Origin: Mycocentrospora acerina
Lineage: Eukaryota > Ascomycota > Dothideomycetes > Pleosporales
DNA length: 64,000 bases
Reading direction: 5' to 3'
Assembly: GCA_022701365.1 (NCBI GenBank)
Contig: JAKUHH010000041.1
Location: forward strand, 372,001 to 436,000
Shown here in pieces: positions 44,839 through 56,046 of the stretch (positions are counted from its first letter, which is position 1; the number at the start of each line of letters is the position of its first letter). The position numbers and the translations under genes are program-made. The notes under the pieces are model-generated. The model saw only the letters and a program-made list of their open reading frames with translations. It ran no database searches and was not told the DNA's origin.

Positions 44839-47800
44839 CTACCAAGCTGTCTTGGCTAGAATAGACCCCGGATATGTACGCACGATGTACTTCCTCGCTT
44901 CATCAAGGAGCAAAAGTCCCAGACCAAAAGCAGCGGGCAGGAACCAATGCTCCACAGGGATTTCTCTTGTGTCGATGGTCCTCTGCAGCGAGGGAATGTA
45001 ACAGAAAATGAAAACGATGACGATGGAGAACACCATGGCGGGAAAGAGAAGCCAGTTCTGCGAGAAAAAAATTAGCGGCCGTCTTGGTGAATACGAAGCT
45101 AAGGACAGGGGAAACAAACCTGAGTGTTCTTGTTGAAGAGAGGGGGTTGTTGGAAGATGCTGAGGCGGCGGGTGCGGGTTGCGAGGAGGTTGAAAATTTG
45201 CCTTTGTCAATTGTTAGCAAGAATTCCTGTACGGATTTGATGGGAAACTTACATAACCACTAGTGTGACAAAGTAGATACTCGAGGCTTGGTTTGACAGC
45301 TCGGTAATGACGTCTGGATCGTACTGAGGATCGTATTTGCCGAATTTGAGCCACATGGCCGTGAACGGTATGCCCTTCCCTAAACAAATGGTTAGCAACC
45401 GTTCTAGAGATTCTGAAAGAGATGGGAGGGGGACTAACTCGACATGTACCAGAATGCCATTGTGAAGGAGCAGAAGCATTGGAGCATACCGACGACGAAG
45501 TAAGCGTGGAAAATCAGCTTTGCGTCGACGAGGCGGTCTTTCTTGGGATTACGAGGAGGTCGGATCATGAGGTCGGCTTCAGGCTTTTCGTATGCGAGAG
45601 TGATGGCGGCAGCGCAGTCGGTGAAGCAGCAGATGATAATCTAAATCGTTAGAATGAGCACGTAGACGTGGAGTGGGATAAACATACCATGAGAAAAGAC
45701 GAGAGAATCTGGGGAATACCAAAGGCGACGTTTGTAATGACGGGCCACAGCTCACTGAAACTTCCGGCGGGTAGGAGGTAGGTGATTGTCTTTCGCAAGT
45801 TGAAGAATACCAGTCGGCCGTACATGACAGCTTGAACAATGGCGGCAAACGAGTCGAGGAGCACCATGTCGGCGGCTTCGATGGCAATGTCTGATCCGCT
45901 GCCCATTGCGATTCCAATATCAGCAGCCTTTAGAGATGGAGCATCATTGACACCGTCGCCAGTCATGCCAACGACGTGGTCGCGAGCTTGGAATTCCTTG
46001 ACAATGCGGAGTTTCTGTTCGGGTGTTGTTCGAGCGAAGACGATTTCCTGATAATTTGCCAAAGTGTCCCACTGAGCTTCGTTCAGAGTTATAAGCTCTG
46101 GACCACTCAGCACAATAGCTTGATTCGTAGTTCCAACATTGCCGTCTCGGTGGAGAGCACCAATGTCGTCGACCGACTTCGCATTTGAGATGATACCGCA
46201 GTTCTCGGCGATAGCCTGAGCCGTAAGCTTGAAGTCACCAGTTACCATAAAGATACGGATTGAAGCTCCGCGTAGGATTCGCACGACCTCTGGGATTTCA
46301 TCTCGAAGCGGATCGACAATGCCGAGCAGACCGACCAAGGTCAGACCCTGATGAGCGGCGGAGAGAACCTCTTTCTCGTGGTTGTCGGAGAAGGGTACGA
46401 CTGCAGGTTTGCGTGCGAGGAGAATAACGCGCTTGCCCTGGCGCGACCAAATGTCCTTGACTTGCTCAACACGGAGGCGCTGGCCTTCAGTGAAGGGTAC
46501 AACTTCACCAAAGTCATCGACGATAGTGTCGCACCAAGGAAGCAGGACATCAGGAGCTCCTTTGATCATGAGAGTGCTTTTGAGAGTCAGTAACAATGCT
46601 GATAGGTTAACATAAAGGAATACGTACGTGTTATTGCTTTTCGGGGTCTGATTTGCAGGAGTCATCAGCCGAACCATGAATTTACGCTTGCTGTTGAAAG
46701 AAATCTCGAACTGCATCTTCCAGTCGCGTCGAAGCTCTGCGACTGACCCAAGGGTCTCAGAAAATGCGAGCGCAGCTTTGTCCGTTGCGTCGCCGTTGAT
46801 TGTACGATCTAGAACAGGTAGATGCATTGTGGCAGCGTCAAACTCGCCAGCGTTGCACAAACCGGCGAGTATGCGAAGTTGGTTGATGGCTTCCCCGTTT
46901 GATTTGGTTGCAGCAGAAAGGCTGTTTCCAGAATGTAGGTCGGATGTCAATTTGTGTGCTACTTCTGGTGTGTACTCTTCGCCGGCAGCGTAGATATCAG
47001 TGACAATCATCTTGTTCTGTGTTCATGTAAGTGGTTGCACAATCAAGCGAGAACAGGCCATTGAAACTTACCTTTGTCAAAGTACCTGTCTTGTCGGAAC
47101 AGATGACTGAAACGGCTCCAAGGGTTTCGACTGTCTTGAGCGACTTGCATAGGATCTTGTTCTTCCTCATCATGTTGGCGGTGATAGTCAAGCTTGTTGT
47201 CAAAGCGATGGGCAGTCCCTCAGGAATGAATGCTACGGCAGCTGCGGCACTGAGTTAGCATTTGTCAAGCCAAGTGGTAAGGTGTATATCATACCAGAGA
47301 CACAGCTGACAATAAGAAGAGGGACATTAATCCAGTCAGGATAGGACTTCCTAAGCCATGCTCCCCTACATGTTGTCAGTGACTGAAATGTGCTACTGCA
47401 CGAATCAGAAGCACTTACCAGAGAATAACGATCAGAATGACGACGCATGTAATGAAAACAGAGATGATTATGACAAAACGAAGGATCTCCCTTTGTAGAG
47501 GAGTCATTCCCGTCTTGGGCTCCGAAGTCAGCTTCGCAATGCGACCAAAGATGGTGCTGTCGCCAATCGCGACGCACACTCCCAAGCAGGTGCCGGAGAT
47601 ACAATGTGTTCCTTGCAGTCCAATGTTGTTTGTCTCGAGGTAGTTTTCTTCAGTTGCGTCGACGCTCGCCTGTATGGGCTCAGATTCACCTTGCTGATGT
47701 TAGCAACTATCGCGTTGTAGAGAATCGAAGGCTTACCAGTGAGAATAGAACGATCGAACATGGCATCGCTCGATACCTCAACGAGACGCACATCTGCCGG

Positions 47801-48701
47801 TAGCTTGTTTCCGTGCTTGATGACGACGATATCTCCAGGAACGAGATCCACGGCAGAGACGCTTGTGTGCGTATTGTTGCGAACAACTAACTCAATGTTA
47901 GAACCGATTAAAGTACTGCCCGTCCTACTGTAACCTACCGATACACTGATCAGGCAACATCGTACCGATAGAAGCCATGACCTGGCTGGTAGACCAATCC
48001 TGCCATGCGTTGAAAGCAGCCTGGATGAGCCAAACCGCAATCAAGACGCAAGCAAGCGCCAAGTTGGCCACTGCTGGTGGGCTTCCGAGAGGCTTCCACG
48101 CGATGAACACGAGTATGCCAGCAACCAAGAGAATGGAACCAAAGCCACCGAAGAAGTAGCCTGTGATCTTGCCAAAGAGGCCCGACGGAGGAGGCGTCAT
48201 CTTGTTCTGTCCATATTCACCAACGCGACGCTTGATCTGGTCTGCGGAGAGACCTTGATCGACATCGACAGAGAGACGACGACAAAGCTCATCAACAGAG
48301 AGTGTGTGCCATTCAAGCCCAGCAAGATCTGTTGGAAAATTGTATCGTCAGCAATGTTTCACCCAGCGAGCTGCTGTGAAGCCAAACTGCGCGATTGGAA
48401 TTGTGTGCCGGTCAAACGTACCAACTGCCGCCTTCTCCTTTGCGCGCTTCAACTCATCCTGCTTCTTGTTCAAATCTTCGTCGACCTCAATCGAAAGTGT
48501 TCGGTAGGTGATGGGCAGTGCCGTCTCAGGCTGGACTGTCCTCGCACCACCGGCACTGCGAATGGAGAGACTCCCAACACTGGACCGACGCCGAGCACGC
48601 TGGGCAGGGCGCTCATGTCGCAACTGCCCTTCTTCCTCGTCTCCGAATCGATCGTCTCCGAATCGAATTCGCTGCATGGGTTCCTTGACTTCTTTGTCCA
48701 T
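44839..48701 (-). CDS. Type IIC (Na,K-/H,K-ATPase-like) P-type cation ATPase
   Basis: Plasma- or endomembrane pump of the fungal alpha-subunit-like P2C group. Twelve exons join in frame to 1079 aa: 48701-48422, 48328-47939, 47886-47737, 47689-47419, 47365-47295, 47241-47072, 47016-46628, 46576-45688, 45640-45439, 45379-45253, 45201-45120 and 45057-44839. Landmarks are an acidic N-terminal tail with GLEWHTLSVDELCRRL (typical of P2C), helices around SILLVAGILVFIAWKP, the actuator motif ILTGESEPIQ, IPEGLP in M4, the phosphorylation site CSDKTGTLT with Asp437, the Lys motif MIKGAPDVLLP, MVTGDFKLTA and TGDGVNDAPSLKAADIGIAM. M5-M10 end with the short tail SILAKTAW. All catalytic motifs are intact. 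No beta-subunit gene is nearby. The transported ion (Na+, K+ or H+) is not fixed by the sequence. A TATAAAG lies upstream. Confidence 0.95.
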
Positions 48702-50333
48702 GTTGACGAACGAACAGAGTTCGCACTGAGACTATGCAAGGAGCACAGCGACAAAGGAGGCGGAAAACGAGATGGTGAAAGACTCTAGAAGGAAGTACAA
48801 GAGGTAGGAAATCACTTGAAAGGACCGAACAAGGGCTTTATACTACAAGATAAGAAGGGACATTCTAGTGATCATCATCGTTCATCTGTTCCAAGACAAT
48901 GGCTATGACAGCTGTAAACCTCCATTGAACATGTGCATGCGAGACCCTCCAAGTCTAGACTACAAACAAGTAGCAAAAACCAGCCAAGGTAGTATTATCT
49001 AGATGTCGCCGACGCCACGGTACAATGCCGTGGGGAGCCTTCTCCCTGTCCCTCAAAGCGATTCGACGAAAAATACCTCAGGTCCCTGGAAACAGGTAAT
49101 GCAGCATGTGGATCGTGTTGACCCAGCGGCACGCAAGCATTCTTCACGTGAGGCATAATTTCCGTTCCAGAGGTGGTGGTGGATATCAAGCTGTTGCTGG
49201 TTAGCGATGAGCGATTTATGAGCGTACACAGCCCCGTCGAGGTGCACGACACAAGCTCCAGAGTCAAGCCAACTAGCGTTTGGCAATTTCAACTACGACC
49301 CTGCGTAAACTTACAAATTCTTCGGATATCGCGTTACCAACCTAAGTACTGCAGCTTGTGGGCGGTCAAATCGCACGATGCTACCAAACAACGGAATTGA
49401 ACCAGGCTCATCTGGAGCGCCCACGTGCTGTGGTAACTGAACCCTGCACTGGCTCCTCTAGAATACCCAATCAACATGTCCTTTGTGACCTCATTGTCCT
49501 AAAAGAGCGCAATTTGACATATCATGCAATGGTGCAGCTCTAGTGAATCGTCGCTTAATATTGTAAAGCTTGTGGTGAAGCCTATGCGGACGTCGGGTCA
49601 ATCATCACCGCCATTTCTTATTTCGTTTCTCACCTCGGTGCTCCAGCGCCTGGATTCTGCTTTTGCGCCGAAAAGCAAATCTTTTCTAGAGAGATTCGCG
49701 AGTGATGTGTTGATGCTAGCCCCTGCCAGTTTTCCTCGTAGCGTCGGGAAATTGTTTTCTGCTGTAGATCAAGCTACTCAGCTTCGAACGCCAAGCCTAT
49801 TGATTGATAGATTGGGGTCGGATTTGTGTGCGATTTCTTCTTCTCGCCCATCATCCACACGATGTGTCCTAGGAGATGAGGTCGTAAGCCTGCAGCATTC
49901 CTTGTAAGGGACGCAGCAGAATGCGAAAGTAGCAGGATGTACCTATCGTTTTGGAGATATGGGAGTTTGTAGTGCCACACACGAAGGGTTGTTTTGATGA
50001 GCAACAAACCAACGGGCGACTAATCAATGCAGTCCATGGCAACGCTGTCGGTTGAGCCGCGACTGGGCTCCAGTCTGACGGTGTTGGTTCACCCGGCGAG
50101 GTGGTCACGGTTGGTAAGGCTGCATAGTACTACCAACGCTGGAAGATCGTTAGACTCGTTGAGGGATTTATTTATTTTATTGTGTACCTAGGTACTCGTG
50201 AAGTACTTTCGTTCCCCTTCATGAAATCCGTATACATTGTTCAGATTTCTGATATTCCCGAAATGATCTCGCCCGATCATATCTCGACCGTATCGTTGCA
50301 AACGCCATCGCTAAGTTTCACTGGAGCATTTGC
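48702..50333. other. Intergenic region (1.63 kb)
   Basis: Lies between the start of the ATPase gene and the 3' end of the DJ-1 gene, both minus strand. A TATAAAG candidate (48836-48842) precedes the ATPase. Open frames at 49053-49292 (minus, with clustered Cys) and 49524-49907 (plus) lack exon partners and family traits. Nothing supportable. Confidence 0.5.
48836..48842 (-). promoter_or_regulatory. TATA box candidate of the P-type ATPase gene
   Basis: Minus-strand TATAAAG about 135 bp upstream of the start codon at 48701. Confidence 0.4.
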
Positions 50334-51358
50334 TCAAACATCAATTGCGTCGACCGTGACGCCCTTAACCCAAGAATACTGCATCACGCGAGCGACTTCC
50401 AGAGCCGACTCATGAGAGGCAAGAGAACCCACCAAGTACAGGCTGGCATCTAGGCCAGCAGTGACACCGCCTGTAGTGATGATACGCATTCCACCAAGAG
50501 GCATGGAGGCACGTCGGGCGATAGACTCGCGGCGGCGAGAATCGCGCCAGGCGTTGCTGCCCTTGCGAGCAATCGACTTTCTACGACCATGCTGCGTGTT
50601 GACGCCTTCAGTGGCGCCCTCACGGCTCTTCTTGACAATGTACCTGCTGATTGTAAGTACTACGTATGGCCAACAAGTCTTGGGACTACTTACGGGTTAT
50701 CATCAGGGTTTTCGCCGAGATCGAATCGGGCGTTGTTCACCACGTATCGCTCCTCCATGACGTCGGTACGCATGGACATATCGCGCCTGGCCGCGTCTTG
50801 GCAGATCGTCTCAAGACGGACATAGTAGTCGGGGTGGGTAGTGGCAGCAAGGCCCTCAAGCATGCCTTGCTGGGCTAGGAGGAGGGCGCCGACGTCGATG
50901 GCGAGAATAGTGCGCTCCTTGGCGGGATTCTTCTCCTGAAGCTCAACGTATTTGCTGAGGAGATCGAGTGGCTCGGACTTGTTCTTGAGCACCTCAAAGA
51001 CGCCCTCGCCGCCAGGGATGATGATAACATCAAAGTCGTCGAGCTCATCGTTGGCATCTTGATAGTCCATGTCGGCCTTGATCGTGAGACCCTGGACGGA
51101 CGTCATGGCGGCTGTGGTGCCCACGAACTGGCATTCGAAAGCCTTGCTAGCTGAGGGCCACGTTAGGAACAAGCTGGCTATGACGAGAAGAGCCAATTGG
51201 CTGTGATTAAACTTACCCTTGTCCTTTGCGTTGTGGAGAGAGCGACTGAGAACCTCGAGCGGGCCAGCCACGTCGAGCGTGTTGTAGCCAGGGAAGAGGG
51301 CAAACAGCACCTTGACGACCTCAGTCGGGCCGTCAGTGCCGTCAGCGATTGCACTCAT
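50334..51358 (-). CDS. DJ-1/PfpI (class I glutamine amidotransferase-like) protein with basic insert
   Basis: Three exons (51358-51217, 51150-50694, 50643-50334) join to 302 aa, longer than the ~200-230 aa core. It has the flavodoxin-like fold of the DJ-1/ThiJ/PfpI superfamily, seen as VKVLFALFPGYNTLDVAGPLE, FDVIIIPGGEGVFE (the family Glu/Gly turn), LAIDVGALLLAQQGMLEG in the nucleophile-elbow region, and MRIITTGGVTAGLDASLYLVG. The elbow normally holds a Cys (A-x-C-x-G-A), but here the corresponding DVGALLLA has Val in place of Cys, so amidase or hydratase activity of the usual type is doubtful. Between the two core parts an extra, very basic segment with three R-R-x-S type sites (RRKS, RRRES, RRAS) is inserted. 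Function cannot be named; isonitrile-hydratase-like proteins are the nearest general class. Confidence 0.85.
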
Positions 51359-52070
51359 TGTGAATGATTTGGTAGAAGATATGGATTGGATGTAGAAGAA
51401 AGTATGGTGACTGGCAATGAAGCTGTCGTGTGAGGAAGAAGAGAGAGGAGGAGAAGCAGCAGGCGACGGAGACGAAGAAGATATAGCTAGAGCTGCTGGG
51501 CGATCAGGTGGGAGGGGCAGGTCTTACGACCATCTCGTGCTCTCTCTGCGTCACTCGACCTGGAGCTTCTTCCCCAGGAGCTGCACCCCGCACGCGAAGT
51601 GGGTCCAGAAACGTCGATCCGAGCAACTACTGCCGACCCCTGGTGAAACACATCGGCCCGCCAGTTCCTGGGAGCATGGACTGCACGACTATCTGGAGAG
51701 GGAGCATGGCGATGACCTGGAGAAGGGTGGAGAGGAGGCAGGTCAACAGGATTGGCAGGCATTGCGTGGTGTGCGGGTAGACAATGGCATCCTGAGCCAC
51801 GAAAACGACGAGTGAATGAAAGCCACTTCTGCATCCTTCCCTATCCATATCACGTGTTTGATTGAACCGCCTCGAGCTGGCCCTGCACTGGAGCCAGCAG
51901 CAGGGCCCGTCAGGATACCCGGTGCTTTGAATAGGTGTGTCGTTGCGGTGCAGCCCCCGACTGCAGTCTTTTCCAGCTACGGTCAACAGCGATGTGATGC
52001 ACTGTGCACGGACCCCTAGGAAACCCCTACGCGTCTGAACTGGACAGCTATCAACCAGCTCACCCGCAAA
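51359..52070. other. Divergent intergenic region between DJ-1 and GPI17 genes
   Basis: 712 bp containing both promoters. A CACGTG E-box lies near 51855. Open frames here overlap antisense and do not look like protein. Confidence 0.5.
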
Positions 52071-53780
52071 ATGGCATCGCCCACGACCGCCGACGCGTCA
52101 ATGCCCTTGGATGCGGCCAGGCGGAAGGAGCAGAGCCCGCCGCCTGAAACGAAGGAAAGCATTTGGCTCCGACGTGCTGCAATAGTTTCCTTCTGGGCTG
52201 TTGTCGTTCTCCTGGGGCTGCCAGTATGGTTGAAGACAACCGCCATCTACAGGGCGGACCTGCCGCTGCAGCACATGACGGAATGGGCTGAAGGCAAAGT
52301 GGGCATTCTTGCGTCTCTTGATAATTCTTACTGATGCGCTTGGCAGGTCTGCAAGCCTGTCTTCCCTCTGCGCATCGCCGTCGAAGCCCCCATCCCCTCG
52401 CTTGATGGGCTACACCTCGTTCGTATGACCCAGCATGCGCTCGATGATCTCAATGAATTCTCCGCCCACCAGCTGCGCCTTATGCTCGCCGAACCGCCCC
52501 TCTCTGCGAACGCCTCACAGCAAGTCGTCAGCGACGGGACCAGCATCAGAAGCGACGACGAAGATATTGCTCTCGCCGTCCGTCTGATACCTGTCGAGAC
52601 GGGCCCAACGCCACGATCACAACTGCAGCCACACGCGCCCACGCTTGACGTCTACTACTCGTCGAATCAGATACCTCTACAGTCCTCGTCGGGGTCGCCG
52701 CTCGCAACCTACGTGGCGCAAGAACTGCACAAGATCTTCTCTGAGGAACAGGCACAGCTGGCATATCTTCTGTCCAACTCTGGTATGCATCCTGCCCAGA
52801 CTATGCTGCTCCATCCCGAGACACACGCCGAGCTCCAGCGCCAGTCGACGAGAGCACTCAAATATGCTCCAACATACCACTTGACCTTCTCCTTGTTCAC
52901 CCCGTCGTACACCCCCTCAGCATGGGATGTCGAGACTGCCCTCCGCCAATATCTGTCACCGTTGCTAGAGTCTTTTTCAGCCATCAGCAACTTCACTGTT
53001 GACACCCAAGTCCAGCTCTACGCTACATCCTCGCCTTCCGTTCGTCCACCGGAGTATGATGAAGATCTCAAGGCTTGGACATTGCGTAAAGAAGACCTTA
53101 GTGGCTTCATTAACGCCGCTGAATGGCCTCTCAGTCCTAGTATCGGCGAAGGGCCTACTGTGAACTTCATGATATATGTGCCAAACCAAGAACAGTCTCC
53201 GCTCCTGGTTAAGGAGAGTGCGGGGAATAGTTGGCTAGTCCCTCAATGGGGCGGTGTTCATATCCTCAATCTTGAACATGATTTAAACACACCCTCTGCT
53301 TTGACGGCGGCTGCGCTTGCGCCTGCAATGCATACTTTTTCGAATCAGCTTATCTCGCTCTTCGGCTTACCACAAAGCCCTGCTTCACTCCCCCTTCGGA
53401 TATCGACTCTCGAACGCCTACGAGCAACGTCTCTCATATTTTCAGCTTCATCGACTCTTGGGGCACTAGCTCAAGTCTATCAGAAGCTTCCTTCAATTCC
53501 AGTACCTGACAATGTCGCTCAATCAGCCCAGCTGACCATTTCCCATTTGCAACAGGCATGTGATTCTCTTCGAGAGGGTCGCTTCCACAATGCTCTGGAG
53601 CGTGCTCGACTTGCCGAGATTGAGGCTGAAAAGGCTTTCTTCGAGCGCTCTATGGTTGGTCAAGTCTATTTCCCGGATGAGCACAAGGTTGCTGTCTATC
53701 TGCCACTGCTGGGACCGGTGGCTGTTCCGTTGCTCATGGCAGCTTTAAAAGAGCTGAAGTCTGCATTCAGACGAGGTTGA
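52071..53780 (+). CDS. GPI17: GPI transamidase subunit PIG-S (Gpi17)
   Basis: ER membrane subunit of the complex that replaces C-terminal signals of proteins with a GPI anchor. Two exons (52071-52298 and 52347-53780) join to 553 aa. The first membrane segment is at about 33-55 (AAIVSFWAVVVLLGLPVWLK), followed by TTAIYRADLPLQHM, which is nearly invariant in PIG-S. A large lumenal domain includes YHLTFSLFTPSYTPSAWDVE, VNFMIYVPNQEQSPLLV and WLVPQWGGVHILN. A second membrane segment near the C-terminus (AVYLPLLGPVAVPLLMAAL) ends with a short basic tail. The intron (GTGGGC...GCAG) lies right after EGK and splicing gives GKVCKPVFPLR. Start Met is the first in frame. Confidence 0.95.
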
Positions 53781-54422
53781 GTAAATCCGAGTCCCTTTCA
53801 CATATCACCTCACTTGAGTTTGTACAATCGACGGTCAATGACACTCGGCTATATCAATGTCTGCAGGGTGTTTGAGCCAAACTAGATTTGCTCAAAATGT
53901 GGAAGCCTTATCAGAAAAGCCGCAACGCCTACCAATAGCGTTCCTGTTCATGCTAGAGTAGCACGAGTTAAACCTTTGTGGACGGGTCACGTATGAATGC
54001 TTTCGAATCCCCGCAGCGGGGTACTTCGACACTCTGAGCCGAACCACTTAAACAAGGGTCATCCCTGCAATCTTATTGATCATGACAGGCCGACTAGTCT
54101 TCCTCGGTTATACAACACATCAAAAGTACACGACTGCCGTTAGAAAGGTAGCCTCATCGTCTTAGGTTCAATTCTAGAACCACATATTTGAATTACAATG
54201 AGCGCTCATCCAATGATAGCCGATAGTGATAGGAATAAATCAAGCGCTAGATAAACGTACATATCCGTCTTGTGGCCTGCCTTTCCTGTCATCCGACAAT
54301 GGTGATTTAGGTGCCTCTCCCCTCATTATTACATCTACACTCACTCTCCTTCTTACCCTGCCACAAAGTATCCTGACATATTTCTCTTCTCAATTCTCAA
54401 CTGAATTAAGCTACTTGTGAAG
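53781..54422. other. Intergenic region with a strong hairpin
   Basis: 642 bp between two plus-strand genes (GPI17 3' flank and promoter of the beta-lactamase-like gene). It contains a short inverted repeat at 54003-54029. No gene or convincing tRNA seen. Confidence 0.5.
54003..54029 (+). other. Inverted repeat/hairpin downstream of GPI17
   Basis: Two nested arms (TCGAA with TTCGA, and CCCCG with CGGGG) enclose a CAG loop. It sits about 220 bp after the GPI17 stop codon and could form a hairpin in the 3' end of the transcript or in DNA. Role unknown. Confidence 0.45.
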
Positions 54423-55887
54423 ATGCCCCTCTCTGCCCAAGGCGCCCAAAGCGTCAAGTCTGTCATTGACGACGCCGTCCTCAAAGATGGTCCAGCCGGC
54501 AGCCCTGGTCTTGTGTTTCACGCCATTGACAGGTCGGGGAAGACTCTTGCCGAATACGCGTCAGGTACTCGCGGAATAGATTCCAAGGATCCAATGGACC
54601 AAGACACCATCTTTTGGATTGCTTCCTGCACGAAGCTCGTGACTGGGATTGCTATTCTTCAACTTGTCGAGCAAGGCAAGATTCCGCTCGACGACGCGGA
54701 ATTTGTTAAGAAATATGCCCCAGAGATTGCGGAGAAGAAGGTTTATGCAGACGGTGTTACACCAGCAGATCAGGAGAAGAGTGTCACGATGAGAATGCTT
54801 TTATCACACACGGCTGGATTTGGTTACGGGTTCATAGATGGTCGGACACAAACCTTGGATGGAATTGAAGGCGAAGATGGCACCAATAAGGCACTTCTCA
54901 GTTCTCGAATGGTGAACCAGCCAGGCTCAGTATGGGAGTACGGCGTAAGTTTCCATCCCTCCAAAAATCCTTATCTCCATGAAGAAAAATATGCTGAACC
55001 CTCTCTAGTTGAACATGGACTGGGCGGGCACAATCCTCGAGCGCTTCACCGGCCAAACCCTCGGTGACTACTTCGCTGAACACATCTTCTCCCCGCTCGA
55101 CATCTCCTCCTCAGACATCTCCATGTTTCCATCCCAAGCCGCGCAATCCACCCTCGCACACATGCACCAGCGCGACGGCGAAACCGGCCTCCTCAGAGAG
55201 CGCGAGCACCTCTACAAAGCGCCCCTAAAGAAAGACTACTCAAAAGAGGAAAAGGACAAAATTTTCCAGTCCGGCGGCGCAGGTCTCTTCGCAAAACCAA
55301 AAGAGTTCACCAAGATCCTCGCCGCCATTCTGAACGAGGGAACAAGCCCCACAACAGGGAAGTCGATTCTGAAGAAGGAAACCGTCGAGTTGCTGTGGGA
55401 AAACCAGATTCCAGATCAGTATGTGTATTTGATTCACTCCCCCTTTGTCCTCATCTGACAATTCTACCCTCAGACCCAACTTTGCGCGTGGTGGCCCACC
55501 CCCCGCAAACCCGCTCCTCATCTCGCATACGCCAGAGTTCTACCCTCAGCCGGGTAGCCCGCCGCAGGGCTGGGCAATTGGCGGGTTCCTCACAATCGAG
55601 CCTGGCCCATCGGGGCGCGGCGCGAATACCATGTGGTGGATGGGACTGGCGAATTGCTTCTGGTGGGTCGATAGGGAGAAGGGCGTTGCGGGTATACTGG
55701 CGAGTCAGGTGAGTCTCTTTTTTCTTCTCTTTCTTTGCATTTGTGTGTTTTGGTGGAAGGAGGTTGTGGAATCTGGGAAAGGAAATATCAGGCTAACGGT
55801 GATGTGCAGGTTCTTCCGAACCCGGATCCAAGGGCTGTTCCGGCGTGGTTCTTGTGTGAGAAGGCGATTTATGATCACCTGGAGTGA
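54423..55887 (+). CDS. Serine beta-lactamase-like hydrolase (class C/esterase EstB type)
   Basis: Four exons (54423-54944, 55009-55418, 55474-55708, 55810-55887) join to 414 aa. The penicillin-binding/beta-lactamase fold is shown by the SxxK motif SCTK at 68-71 in FWIASCTKLVTGIA (nucleophile Ser68, Lys71). The second element YxN is present as YGLN around 173-176, created by splicing exon 1 to LNMDWAG. TMRMLLSHTAGFGYG is also typical. In fungi such proteins are usually esterases or transesterases (LovD-like), sometimes within metabolite clusters; no cluster is visible here, and no signal peptide, so it is probably cytosolic. The C-terminal exons supply the WWMGLANCFWWVDREKGVAG stretch and the end ...CEKAIYDHLE. 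Substrate unknown. Confidence 0.92.
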
Positions 55888-56046
55888 TTTAGGTTCTGGA
55901 TAGTATATACGGGGGGGATTTTTTTGACGCTCAAGGTACATGCCAAAGTTGGTATTGTCTACTCTGTCTACTCTGTGGTTATTCTTGATTTATATGTTTT
56001 ACTTCTCAATCCCCTGCTACAACTATTTGCCGCTCGTTCATCTCTG
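55888..56046. other. Short convergent 3' region
   Basis: 159 bp between the 3' ends of the beta-lactamase-like gene and RAD2. No feature recognised; transcripts probably overlap or end here. Confidence 0.4.

Noticed and set aside
49053..49907. Cys-containing minus-strand frame (49053-49292) and plus-strand frame (49524-49907)
   Set aside because: The clustered Cys residues are suggestive, but no start, signal peptide or second exon could be joined and the frames overlap non-coding flanks.
54121..54190. tRNA-like T-arm (GGTTCAATTCT) near 54165
   Set aside because: The B-box-like string fits, but the T-stem has a mismatch, and no matching acceptor stem or D- and anticodon arms lie at the right distance upstream.
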